In this document: positions 44,210 to 55,644 of the stretch, piece by piece
Layout: the number at the start of each line of letters is the position of its first letter
Numbering within the stretch: position 1 is the first letter of the stretch
NCBI GenBank assembly: GCA_015501595.1
Contig: JADNRX010000174.1
Location: 45,721 to 109,720, forward strand
Length of the DNA: 64,000 nt
Direction: 5' to 3'
DNA from: Hymenopellis radicata
Lineage: Eukaryota; Basidiomycota; Agaricomycetes; Agaricales; Physalacriaceae
Notes under the pieces: model-generated
Told to the model about the DNA's origin: nothing
The model's input: the letters and a program-made list of their open reading frames with translations, nothing else
Databases searched by the model: none
Translations under genes and position numbers: made by a program

Positions 44210-46990
44210 ACAAGCTTGCCTTTGAACGGAAAATTGTCTTGTTCCGGGGACTGCTTTCAAACTGGAAGAGTGCCAATCTGCCGGGGCGGGAACGATAGGT
44301 TGGCGTGCTGGAAGGCGTAGATTGAGATGACTGAGTCACGCACAATCGACGAATGCAGAACAAGATACCTGGTGGTTAGGACACGGCTTGGGCTTTTCCG
44401 TGCAGATGCCGATCTGCCGATTTCTTGTGGATGTAAGTAAGTAACATGTTTGCATTTTCTTCTGGATGGCTCTTGAGCGGGGTCCTTTTTGTTTTACTTT
44501 GATGTTCTAAGATGTTCCGGTGTGCATGCATGCACTCAGATCGACAGCTCTGAATTGAAGAGTAAGAAGTAAGTAGCAAGTAGCTACCAAGCAAGAGCAC
44601 AGCCACAATACTACTTGCTTCCTATCCTCACTTGGACTACAGTCAACAATCTCCCTATCATGAAGACGACTGGCCAATGGATACCAGCTGGAGCATGACT
44701 CTCTCCACGGCATTTATGCGCCGGGGACCGTTGACTGAGACGGCCATTTAACGCCACCCGCCTGGATATTTTCTGAACGAAAATATACGGACGATCAAGG
44801 TAAGCGTTTCTCCTTCTCCTGGATGCTGTGGATCATAGTTTTGTGTTAGGAGATTGTGCCAATCTAAGATACAGCTCTTACAAGACTCTCATGCGCGTCT
44901 TGTCCGGCGAGGCTGCTAATACTTAGTAGGTCATACTCTTTATCTTCATTGTGGTCTATCTAATGTTTTACCTTTAGGGCGAACTTGCCATTTGTAAGTC
45001 CTTATATCCTCTTTACTGCCGTAGGATCGTTCCAGTCGAATACGCCCGCTCACGACATGATCAAATCCCGTCCAGAGCACGCCGCGCTCCCCAGCTTTCA
45101 GAGCCTTGTGAGGTTTGTCCGTCTTTTACTGCCTACAGGAGATGATATTACAGTAGTTATACGAAGACTGCAAACCCTAAAATGCGAACGGTGTCGTAGT
45201 CATGTACTAAGCTTGCCCTTCTCGACCTGGTGCATCGTCCCTCTAATGGATGCTTCATGCCCGTCCAAAGCACCGTCGCGCTCCCTAGCTCCCTCGACGC
45301 TGCGCATGTCGCGAGACTAAGCACGCCCCATGTTCCCCACATCGCCACTAGGCCCCTAGTCAGCCTCGTTTGGAAGAAGGATGATGGAACGCGACACACA
45401 GATGGACGGCGTCACAGCGGGCCCTGACCTAGCTGCAACAATATGCCCGACGCCAACGGCGGCGGTCATACACGCGAGAGCCTGATTGAATCCTGGTGCG
45501 GCTGCGGCGTCAGAGATGTGCTGCAGACGACGGTGAAGTTCACCGACGTACGAGTCCGCTGTACAATCCGACGGCGTGCGTGATGGCGTTGTTGTATATC
45601 GTGCTCGGGCTGATTGTGAGCATGAGAGCGACGAGGAGGTCCGCGTAGCCTTTGATTGCGATTATGGTGGTCATGGTGGTCGTAGAGCAAGAGGGCTCAG
45701 GGGATTGAGAAGCATATTGAGACTGGGTCTTACGAGCAGTATGTTTCAGACATCGGTCATCGACGGTATGGGCTCTTTTCGTTCATGTTACAGTAGTTTT
45801 GAATCCTTTTGGTTTAGATTCTATGCGCGCAGTCGAGGTGCCACCTCTGTCTATAATCATGACCTCCAAAACCATTCACATTATCTTCTCCAAACGGACC
45901 CAGCCACACTCCCGGCTACAGCCTACATACTACGACCTTCTCATTTGAGCGTGTACCCGAAGAGCTGCTCGACCTCTGGTCGACGACACAGACACCTTTC
46001 GCATGCGCGCTCGTGCATTCACCTGGACGCGAATCAGTCGGCGTCATCGTCAGCCTCTAATACTCGTTGTCGTCTCCTCATCCCGCGCCAAGGAGCTTAA
46101 CGAGCTGTTTTGTTCATCTCGGGAGAACGCTCTCCCCGTCCATCGCAGCCATCGCATGGTTTCCCGTGCCGTACAGGCAGAGGGGCACCACGACCGTACA
46201 GTAACTTACCATAACACTGATTTCGAAGGACCACACAAGGATGTGGTGGATATGGCGAACCTGTCCGAAAATGCCTGATACTGGGTGGATTAATAGAACT
46301 GGTAGGTTTCAATCGCATTTGCGCTTGCGGCTTGTACGCTCATCAAGTAGTCCAGATACTTAGCAATGGGCGTTTCGAACGGGATGGTTGGAATACACGA
46401 TTGGCGAGACAAGTTGCGCGAACGTTTGTAAATATTTCGTTCTCACAAGTGGAGCCACACATCGCTTCCAGCGTCCTCCGTTGCAGACTTCAACTTTCGG
46501 AAAAATACGACGCGTCGAGTTGCCAAGAACGGGTAAACTTACGTGGCTGATGTGGACGTGGCCTTTGTGTCGTTTCATCCTATTCGGAAGGAACAATGGG
46601 CGAGCACAATGGTGAACCTATTCAGTAAGACAGTGGCCTGACGCGGGTGACGCCTATAAAGAGGAGCGCCGACGTTTGTTGAACCCGCACTCTTGCAGTT
46701 TCCTTTCAAAGCGACATAGATCTCAAATTCCCTCGTTACTTCTTCCAGTCATGGCAGCCCAGTACGTTCCCTTATTAAGTACGGTGCCTACGTTCTGATC
46801 CTCTTGTAGATCCGCCTTGAAATTATACTCTTCATGCAAAGGCGGCTTCACGTCTTATCAACAACATTTACCCTTCGCCGCCGGTCCCCAGGCAAAAGTC
46901 CCGTTCCTGTCGCTCATCACCTTGGCGCTAAACAGTCATGGTTTCGAGCGTCATCCGCAGAGCAGCGAAATCTGTGTGGCGTCCAAAAGT
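44210..46990. other. Intergenic, no gene recognised
   Basis: Short frames on both strands. A plus-strand stretch near 45575-45630 encodes a hydrophobic MALLYIVLGLIVSM that could be a membrane segment of a lost gene, but nothing around it supports a model. Confidence 0.35.
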
Positions 46991-46999
46991 CGTCGGACG

Positions 47000-47614
47000 A
47001 TGACTCGATTTCAACGTTCACCTCATGCGACCTTACACGCCATATCCGGATGCATACCCCTTCAAGCGCGGGCGGCCCCCGTCGCGTCCATACCCACCAG
47101 ACCCCCCATCTCTGGCCTCCCTATCGAGCTGATGATCGTCATATTCCAATATGCTTGCGATGACATCGAATATTGGCTCACCGCGCTCTCCCTCCCCCTC
47201 GTCTCTCGCGAGTGGCGCTCTATCACACACGCACTCTCTGAGCTCTGGACACATATCGCCCTGGGCGCCAAACATCCGGGACGGCTTGAGATTGTGTGGT
47301 GGTACTTGCACCTCTCTCGCGACGCACCGCTGGACGTGATTGATCTCCTAGGTGACGGGGAATTCGGGGAACCAGCTGGTTTACTCGTAAATAACGCGAC
47401 GAGGTGGCGGTGGGCGGATATTTGGTGTCCGTCTGAGGATCTCCCCATCTTCAAAGGGATTAACAAGCTGGGGGTCTCGATGCTGGAGAGTATAAAGTTT
47501 GACGTCGCAAGTAGGGGGTCGGACGTGGCGTTTAGGGATGCGCCGAGGTTACGGGAGTATGCGCCTGGAGGCGTACGATGGACACGAAACCACGAACCAG
47601 AACACGGAAAGTGA
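47000..47614 (+). CDS. F-box protein, truncated
   Basis: From the ATG at 47000 one frame runs 204 codons. The F-box sits at residues about 32-65: ISGLPIELMIVIFQYACDDI, then LSLPLVSREWRSITHALSEL and WTHIAL. A Trp-rich linker (RLEIVWWYLHLSRDAPLDVI, WRWADIW) and one Leu-rich unit follow. It then runs into a repetitive basic tail (TRNHEPEHGK) and stops at 47614. Family members usually continue for another 250 or more residues of Leu-rich repeats, so the gene seems cut off by the repeat that starts near 47570. An upstream in-frame start at 46817 is possible but gives unconserved-looking sequence. Confidence 0.6.
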   Translation: MTRFQRSPHATLHAISGCIPLQARAAPVASIPTRPPISGLPIELMIVIFQYACDDIEYWLTALSLPLVSREWRSITHALSELWTHIALGAKHPGRLEIVWWYLHLSRDAPLDVIDLLGDGEFGEPAGLLVNNATRWRWADIWCPSEDLPIFKGINKLGVSMLESIKFDVASRGSDVAFRDAPRLREYAPGGVRWTRNHEPEHGK

Positions 47615-47765
47615 AACCAAATCACAGACAAGAGCACGGACCACGAAACCACGGACAAACACGGATACAACCATGCCACGCCGGCCCACGGGGCTAAGAA
47701 CCAACAAGAGCATGCCACGGGGCTCTGGAACGAACAACAAAATGCCACTGGGCTACGGAGCGAAC
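47575..47765. repeat. Low-complexity purine/AC-rich repeat
   Basis: CACGAA-CCACGAACCAGAACACGG words, then CCACGGGGCT-GAACCAACAAGAGCATG recurring about three times with CGAACAA-AAATGCCA spacers. It abuts and truncates the F-box frame. Confidence 0.6.
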
Positions 47766-47769
47766 AAGA

Positions 47770-50331
47770 AGGTGGTCGCGTTGGTGGGCTGAGGAAACAG
47801 GCTTACCTGTCACACGAACAAACTCGTCACGTTATAAACGTGTTGGGATAGCGTTGACGATGGCGGCGGCCACGACGACGGTGTAGAATACCTGGAAAGC
47901 GAGTGACCATAAGAGACAGTGTATAGATAAAGCAGAAAACAACCTGTGAGAGAGACTGGGGGAGGGTGGGAATGGGAGATGATGGGTTTGGGTAAATTCC
48001 ACCTTTTATCCCAGTTTCAAAGTATCCAGGCTCCATATCACACGTAAATACATCCGGTTAATCGAATGCGATGATGCGGGCCCGTTGGACGACATGGGAT
48101 CTTTCCAATATTCGGGCGCATATTGCGCCGCCACACAATTCCGATTCCTTTCTATTCGTCGCCCTGAGAGTACGACACAGAGCCCATAAATAAATCTTAA
48201 CCTTGACTTGGTGAAGGTTCAAAGACACCGGTGAAACCAAACCAATTTGAACTTACCTCCTCCTTGAGAATGCTCTGCATCGACTTTCCCGTCCTCGTCC
48301 CAATCTTCCAAGAGTGAAAACACTGAAATTAGATGCAGGGTCTTGCTTCTATGATCTGACGGGAGTCATGCAGCGGCGTCTGGACATGGCGATAACGAAA
48401 ACTTACTGCTTGGTCTTTTCACCCGGATGGGTGCAACGCTTCGCGTTGCCAATTCCTTTCTTCTGGGTGCGGAGAAAACTGACCGTTTACGTTCTGTTAA
48501 CATGTGATATGAGTCAGCGCAAAATGAAGCCCGTTGAAGCGCGGGTACGAACCATTTCTGGCACACAGCCCAAATCGGGTTTCCTTGGAATTGTTCAGAG
48601 AGTCGGAGACAGTTTATTAACGCTAGGTACACCTACGTCAGTCGTCAAATTGAATAGAATTTAATGGGAAACCAGTTTTATCCAGAAGTCACGGAGAGGA
48701 GAACGACCTCTGGCGTCATTTCCCCGCATACGAGGTCGACCAGATAAGATTGTCGACGCGTCATAGGGTCCTCAAGATCCTCGTGTCATCGACGAGCAGG
48801 GTCCAGACGCCTCGCTGAGCGTCTGACGCAAAAAGTCGTCTTCACGACGCGTTCTCCGCCCCAACAAGTATCGGATATTGAATTACAAAAGGATGCAAGT
48901 AACATCCAGGTAAATCTGTATATACACATCTACATGAAATCATGGGTATCCTACGGCGAACGAAGAGGCCCAGCCCTGGCAGTCCGTCCCCTTTGCCAGA
49001 ATTATCCTCCCAACCGAACTCATCCCCACAGCATCGGAATCAACGTCAAGCAGGGTAAATCACGGCGGAATCAGCGCGCCGTGGATGCTCGCTACGAAAA
49101 GAATTAGCTCCGCAAAATGATTGCAATGAATTAGAGGCACGAACCGTACGGACGCCGCGGGCTGTGTTAATCATCGTTGTCCTTGGCGTTGAAGAGGTCA
49201 ACGAACACGGCAGATGTGTACGCCGTCGTGGATGGCCATAGTGTTAATATCCAAGTCATGTTAGAGGGGAGTTGAAGTGTGGCGCAGAGTTCCGGCACTA
49301 CGTCGTCACGACCGCAGTGAGAAGCTCGCAGCGCGAGCGCAGTTCCGCCGCCGCTGTTCACTGCATCCAGAGTGAACATCACGGCACTGGGAAATGAATT
49401 AGCGCGCTAATACAAGAAGAACAAGGAAAAGTACCTGAACGAGTTCTCCGCCAAAACGTCCCAATCAGTTTGTAAACCCGAAGCACATTAGATCCAGATC
49501 TCGATCGACGGCGAGTATTGTTCGGCAAAGAAGCTCGGGCCAGATTCCACTGCAATACGGGGAGTTTGAACTAATAAAATAATGTCAGAATTGATCTTGA
49601 AATTTAAGCAAATATTCCTGTTTCTCAAAAAAAAAGCCTGGCCGGCGAGGCCACCACGCGCTGGACTCGGAAGATGACGAGCCAAAGACGAGGCGGTGTT
49701 CCTCGAGTCGTTTGAACGAGTGAGGAGGGGGCTTCGCCGCCTCCGCCCAATGGAAACAATCAGTTCAAGAATACCCAGGGAATTAAGCGACACGTAGCCT
49801 ATTGGATCGCGCATTAGATCAGATCGATCAGAGCTAGAGAAAACGCATGAGATTCAAAAGTTGAAATGAAATGGAAATGCGCACCTTTTCGCCAGGACCA
49901 AAAGCCGGTCCGGCAAGGACAGTAACGCCTGTCGTAATCAAACCGTTGCGTTTCCATGGTGACGCAATCGTTCTCCCGGTATTGGTGCGCCTGTCCAGGC
50001 GGTGGCGAAGCCACCGCGCTCAGTTGTATGTCCTACTCGAATTAGCCTCAAGTTCAATACTGCTCTGGGAAAACGTACAAAGCTGTGCGCGTATTCTGAG
50101 GGAATCTACGACCAAATGAGTCTACAATGATGCAAAAAAGAGTGGAAAAAAACTTTTTCTCAAGCTGGCCGGAGGGCACACACGCGCTTTACTTTTGTCG
50201 CGTTTGGAGCTGGTGAAACAATCGAGTTGTTGTTGATTATGGAGGCGCCGTAGGCGTCGACGCGTCGATGGAGCAAGGAATCAGAGTTGAAGAACTTGGT
50301 GGTGGTAAGAGGTTAACCGTCAAGTTGCCGG
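47770..50331. other. Intergenic up to the retrotransposon
   Basis: No gene recognised. Minus-strand open pieces at 49167-49382 (starting MMFTLDAVNSGGG) and 49488-49814 might be exons, but the family is unknown and the joins are unclear. A plus frame at 48314-48664 has no motif. Confidence 0.35.
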
Positions 50332-50674
50332 ATAAGAGAGATTTGGCCTCAACTGGCCGTAGAAGAAGGAGATGGTGAAAGGAAGATGAATGAGGGGGAA
50401 ATATTCCCACAGATAGATGTAGAGAAACTGGAGAATGAGAGGTCACTTGGTATAGTAAAACTATTCCAAGTGTTGTGTTGAAGACTGGCGCTGCCGGCTT
50501 CACGGTCGTGATGGAAAGGGGAAAGGAGACCGTGACGAATTCAAATGACCACCTCTGGTCATTGGAATTGGAGAGGGGAAGCCGGCTAGAGCCGACGGAA
50601 CCCCAAGGCAGACAGACCAGTCTTGAGCGTGCGGGAAACCGAATTCGAGACGAATACCGAATCAGGAGATACCA
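50332..50674 (-). repeat. Ngaro split repeat B2 (3' end of element)
   Basis: 343 bp, the terminal copy. Open frames here are shared with B1 and are not genes. Confidence 0.9.
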
Positions 50675-50704
50675 CACACTGATGAACAAGGCGAGGGTGG
50701 GCGG

Positions 50705-50921
50705 AGAAAAGAAAATGAGACGAATGAGTGAAGAGCGGGATATTAAACCCGCGAGGAGTCGAGGACAACGGACACGACGACCAGCAATACCCCAAAGGAT
50801 TGGATTGCTGTCTCGTTGTATGTACATGTAGAATGTACACGACGACGGCCCTAGATGGCCTGCACTATCTTATCCTTAGATAAGTTTATCGCTCGTTCCT
50901 CGCGATAACTTATCGCGGAAT
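50705..50921 (-). repeat. Ngaro split repeat A2
   Basis: Internal copy of A1, between B1 and B2. The same palindromes lie at 50869-50884 and 50901-50917, just at the A2/B1 border (they share AT). Confidence 0.9.
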
Positions 50922-51261
50922 AAGAGAGATTTGGCCTCAACTGGCCGTAGAAGAAGGAGATGGTGAAAGGAAGATGAATGAGGGGGAAATATTCCCACAG
51001 ATAGATGTAGAGAAACTGGAGAATGAGAGGTCACTTGGTATAGTAAAACTATTCCAAGTGTTGTGTTGAAGACTGGCGCTGCCGGCTTCACGGTCGTGAT
51101 GGAAAGGGGAAAGGAGACCGTGACGAATTCAAATGACCACCTCTGGTCATTGGAATTGGAGAGGGGAAGCCGGCTAGAGCCGACGGAACCCAAGGCAGAC
51201 AGACCAGTCTTGAGCGTGCGGGAAACCGAATTCGAGACGAATACCGAATCAGGAGATACCA
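50920..51261 (-). repeat. Ngaro split repeat B1
   Basis: 342 bp, starting ATAAGAGAGATTTGGCC on the plus strand. Identical by eye to B2 except one C fewer in GGAACCC-AAGG. Confidence 0.9.
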
Positions 51262-51441
51262 ACCCGAGCGAAGGCTCACACAACTGATTCGGGCAGAGAC
51301 GAATTCAGTTTCCCCAACCAGAGGCAGAGCGAGGATATCAACAGTTTTAACATACATCATATTTGGCGAATAACGATTCACGTAAAGTAATAGCTGAGAG
51401 CGACAGTAAATTTATGCTAACGGACATATGCAAGTAGAGTA

Positions 51442-53048
51442 TCAGTCCATGTCATCTAACGAACCATCATAAGGTTTAAGGAGTGCAGCGGGGATCTTGT
51501 TAGAGACCCGAAACTTTTCGAATACAGCAGCGAGCTCCACTAAGTGAGCGTGACGATAAGCTTTTGAAGTTGAGAGTGGAATAATTTCCTCCATCCGGCG
51601 CCAGTATAGCAGAAAAGCGAGGGAAGTCCATCCGCCCGTTGCTGCCACCGTTTCTGGAGGAACGCCCGCAAGCAAGAGCTCTACTGCACCCCCGATGCGA
51701 AAACTGTGGCCGTGGATGTGGTACAGTCCACGAGAATCCCACGACTTGCGGCCAAAGGAGAGGAAAGAGCTCTTGGAAAGGTGAGACCACTTTTTGGGAG
51801 ATGCAGCATATGCGAAGAGTGGGGCGTCCTCCGTAACTGAGGCGTTAACCGAAAGGTGGTTGCGTAAAGCCGCGACGGGACAGAGGTCGTCATTACGCGC
51901 GGTCAACGTGACGTCCGCACCCTCCTCCTTAGTCGTCTTTGACCAAGGTATATGGAAGTGCGCCGATGAGACGCCACCTCGCAGTCGGGAGAACTTCACC
52001 CTAGTCTAATCAGCATTAAGCAGATGATGAGATAAAAACAAACGTACTGGACAGCACGCGTGACATGGTAGATGGGGTCGAAATCGGCAGTCTTTGCCAC
52101 TACAATTTCTCCGAGACGTCGGCAACCCCAGAATGCACATGCTGCCGCGGCCCACACGGCGGCGTCTAGTGGCTTCCTCAGATCCACATCCTTCCTGAGG
52201 GCAATCAAATGCTCCAGAGACACCGGAGCGCGAAGCGGTCGCTTATGATGCGCGCCTTCCTTCCTCGCGGATGTGCGGGCCATCTGGACCCAGCGATGGT
52301 CGCCGCACCATGGCGCGTTATTGATGTCGTGCCATGCTTTGAGGCCGCACATCCAGTTCTTGACTGCACCGCCCCCGACTGAACCCTTGTACTCTCCGAT
52401 GAATGCGCACAGCAATGCATAGGATGCTGGCATGCGTTTCTTCTCGGAAATGTCGTAACGGTCGCAGAATTGATGAAAGCGTATAAGACCCGCTGCGTAG
52501 GTGACCTTCGTGCTGGGCGCGTATGCGTTGCGCAGGGATGAGAGGGCTAGCTCCACCAGTTCTGAAGGAAGTTCCTCGTCCAACAGCTGACGATGAAGCA
52601 TAGCGTACTCGGAAGACCACCCAAATAAGCGATCACCAGCGGGAATATCGGGTCGTATATCGTTGTTGACGATCCGGTTGGACTTTTTGGGTTTTCGCGT
52701 TGATTTTGCCGATGGACGGGATGAAAGCACAAGAGAGCGCGATGTGCGCGACGGCAGGTGATCCACTGGTTGATTGGGAGGTGGTGGAACCGGAGACTGG
52801 AGTAAAGGAGGGTCATCTGATGATAAAGCAAATATGGAGGACTTGAAGATATGGCCAGAATTAGCTGGAGGAACTGGAGGAGCTGGAGGGACAGGAGGAG
52901 GTGATGATTTGAATGAGAATGAAAATGTTGATGGAAGCGATATGGTTTGGGAGGCAGAGAGGCGCGGTGGCGACGATCCATCAATTTCGTCGCCCTCACT
53001 GCTACCCACGGCGAAAGGCGCCGCAAATCTAAATGGTGTACTAGACAT
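51442..53048 (-). CDS. Ngaro ORF3: tyrosine recombinase
   Basis: Exons 53048-52048 and 52000-51442, 519 aa, with a 47-nt intron (GTACGT...GACTAG) in phase 2. Residues 1-120 are Ser/Pro-rich. A core-binding SAM-like helical domain lies at about 145-250 (LALSSLRNAYAPSTKVTYAA). The catalytic domain follows with Arg I in FWGCRRLGE (about residue 310), the HxxR box in HGHSFRIGGA (His 432, Arg 435), a Trp at the second His position (GGW, 458) and the nucleophile Tyr in FLLYWRR (466). This set R-H-R-W-Y is intact. The enzyme would insert the circular DNA copy by strand exchange. The start ATG overlaps the pol stop (ATGTCTAG), suggesting coupled reinitiation or an internal start. Confidence 0.88.
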
Positions 53049-55644
53049 TGACAAGGAACTCGCGAAGCTCGTCAGGGAGCGTGATTCGGGTGTGAATTTT
53101 CATATCCGGCGGACCAAATTCCCCGCGCGAGATGGGGTCAGCCGGATTGACAGCAGTCGCCACGTATTCGTATGCGGGTGAGATGCCCGTAGCGACCAGT
53201 GTGGTAAAAGAACGACGGATGGAGAGATTAATGAAAGGGTTTGGGCATCGACCTTTGCGAAAGGCACCGATCGAGCCATCGTTATCCGAGTGAACAAGGA
53301 GGTGAGCGTCCCTCACGCCCAGAGCCTGAAGGAAAAGGAAGAGGATTTCGATCGCGACTGTCTCCAGCCAGCCGATGTCGCGACCTGGCGCGAGTGCTTT
53401 CCAATTCGGTACAAGGCGGAAGGCGGCCCACCGACCCCGGATGAGGATCCCGATACCCCACGAGGTTGACGCATCCACGTACAACCTCAGGTCAATGGGC
53501 GGACCCAGCGCCTTCAGCGGACGCGTGAAATGAGGCTCTGAAAGCTTCCGCACCCACCACTTGACATCCGAGATGACCGAAGGTGGCGGGTGGCGACGAA
53601 TGAACTCGTTGCCCCTGAAGGATGAAGCGAAGTTGGACAGGGATGATAGATAGGCGGTGCCCGTCGTGTGGACGAATGCCACATGACACAGTGAACCGTG
53701 GATCTTGTTGATCTCCTCCAGAGTACAGGCTGCACCCGAGAAGCATGCAGCGAATACCTCCGCGCGCTGCAGAAACTTCAGGCGCTTCTCCTCTGTGAAG
53801 CCAACCCAACGCTCTGCAAAATGCCAGAGATATCCGATGAAGACTGTCAAGAAGACAAAGTCGAGGTCGCCCTTGTCGTTCCAGGGCGTCATGAGGGGCG
53901 CGACCATAGCCATCATGTCGTCGTGGTCAAAATCGTAACGGAACTTTCCCACAGCAATACGCCCATCGGGTTTCGCAAAACGAACGTTCTTGATGTCGTC
54001 TTCATACTTCAGACCAACATCCACGCCCTGAGCCTCCCATACGTGCATGAGGGCATTTGCAATCATCCCCGCATTACTGCTGGCGGACGCGGCTCCGAAC
54101 GGGAAAGTATGCTCGATGTAGAAGTCGTCCACATTGCCTTGAATACAAGGACATCAGAAATGACAAACGCGCTATGACGCGACAGAATCACCTTGGAAAA
54201 CCAAGTACGGCTTGTGATCTGGGAGTACGGGACACGTGCGATGGAACTTCGCGATGTCTTTGGTACACGCTTGTGCACCGGGGGGCGCATTCGCCACCTG
54301 AGGATGAAGTCAGCCACATGGCTTAAGACAGGTTATGAGTTATGCGAGACGCCTCACTACGGAGTGCTCGGGAGACGCCTCACAACGGAGTGCTCCGGAC
54401 GATGACATCCCAACGAGGGAGTCAGGCAAGGCGTCTCACGCGAGAACACCGAGCGAGGATGATGAAAATAAAAACACCTGCACAGAAATTCCCCCAAAAG
54501 TACAGAATGAAGAAATGCAGTCTATATACCCTTAAACACGACAGAGACTACTCACAATTTGTTCGACCTGAGGCGCCATATCGAAATGAGTTGGAAAGTC
54601 CTCCTTGTGGATATGACGGTTGACAGCCGGTGCGTCGCGACAATCCTTCGACAAGTGGCGGCACACGCGCAACTTGTCCGGCAGTCCCGGACCCTGCGTG
54701 CTCTCCGAGACGATGAGAGGAGAAGAGTGAAATGGACCACGCAGGATTCGTTCCACATCAGAACGGGAGAAAGGACCAGAGATGCGACCTGCGGCAAGCT
54801 CGTCCGCGATGTACTTGTCGACGGCAGGTTTATGAGTGCGACAAGCAGGATGATTCGGAATTATGATAGTTGAAGTCAAAGGAGGCATGCGACCGAGCGG
54901 AAAACCATTACGCAGATTATTGCAGAGGAGAGGATATTTCGATAAAAGATTATGTTTGGAAAGCAAGTGTTCGAAGGCATCAACATCATAAGGCGTAACA
55001 ATTCTTGAAAATATTTCATTGTCGATTTCGGTAGCATTAGGCAAAGGCGGTCGGTGAATAATCGTATCAGAGAAGTCGGTGTAGCAAAGGAATGGACGGG
55101 ATGAGGATGGGGCGTCTTCAAGGTCGCTCGCGGCAAGAGTAAGAGAAGGCGTGGTGGTCCCTGGAACCACACCAAGAACAGACGTCGAGGCGATCTGTGT
55201 CGGGGTGGGTGCACTTCCCTGTGCCGGCGACGTTGAAGAGGCTGCAGATCTGGACTCTCGAGGTCGGGTGGAGGAGGTTCTTGTCCCTGACGATGCCCCA
55301 GATCGGCCTCGTGTTTGACTTCTGTGAGTGGTTAGTGGAGAGGTGCCCCCGCTCGCCACACGCGAGGCATACAGGGGAGACGCCCTCTCCCGGGCCGCGA
55401 CGCGTACCCGAAAGGACCCGCGCGAGGCTCCATCACCGGAGCCTCGCGCGGATGAGTTCTTCCCAGAGCGAGCGGCGACGTCCGCACGCTCCCTCTTCAA
55501 CGCTTCTTCCACCAACAAAGCTGCCTGCTTCTTCGCGTTGTAGGTGATCAACGCATTAGAGTACTCACGGTCGTAGAAAGCCCCGTCGTATGTCGTAGGC
55601 GTGACAGCATACTCGTGCCTCAACTTTGCCTCGACGGAGCCCAT
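53041..55644 (-). CDS. Ngaro ORF2: reverse transcriptase - RNase H
   Basis: Exons 55644-54556, 54297-54192, 54137-53041; 763 aa. The chosen start is the ATG at 55644, overlapping the gag end by 25 nt in another frame. Residues 1-190 are Ser/Arg/Gly-rich. RT begins near residue 260 (IADELAAGRISGPFSRSDVE, then PDKLRVCRHLSKD). The catalytic region follows: CTKDIAKFHRTCP with one Asp, then the second motif KYEDDI at about 442-447, a YxDD box (YEDD). RNase H follows, with Asp near 620 (LYVDAST), Glu 657 (WLETVAIEI), Asp 683 (VHSDNDGS) and Asp 732 (NPADPISRG). It copies element RNA into DNA and removes the RNA strand. Two introns (54298-54555 and 54138-54191) fall inside the RT domain with matching phases. 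The first holds 26-bp direct repeats. The stop overlaps the next start by 8 nt. Confidence 0.88.
54340..54470. repeat. Direct repeats inside first pol intron
   Basis: GAGACGCCTCAC-ACGGAGTGCTC occurs twice in tandem (about 54346-54369 and 54372-54395), followed by further GCGTCTCACGCGAG. It makes this intron (258 nt) longer than its neighbours. Confidence 0.65.

Noticed and set aside
50237..51283. Two near-identical long frames (FVTVSFPLSITTVKPAAP type) on the minus strand
   Set aside because: They lie in the B1 and B2 copies of the Ngaro split repeats and are duplicated only because the repeat is.
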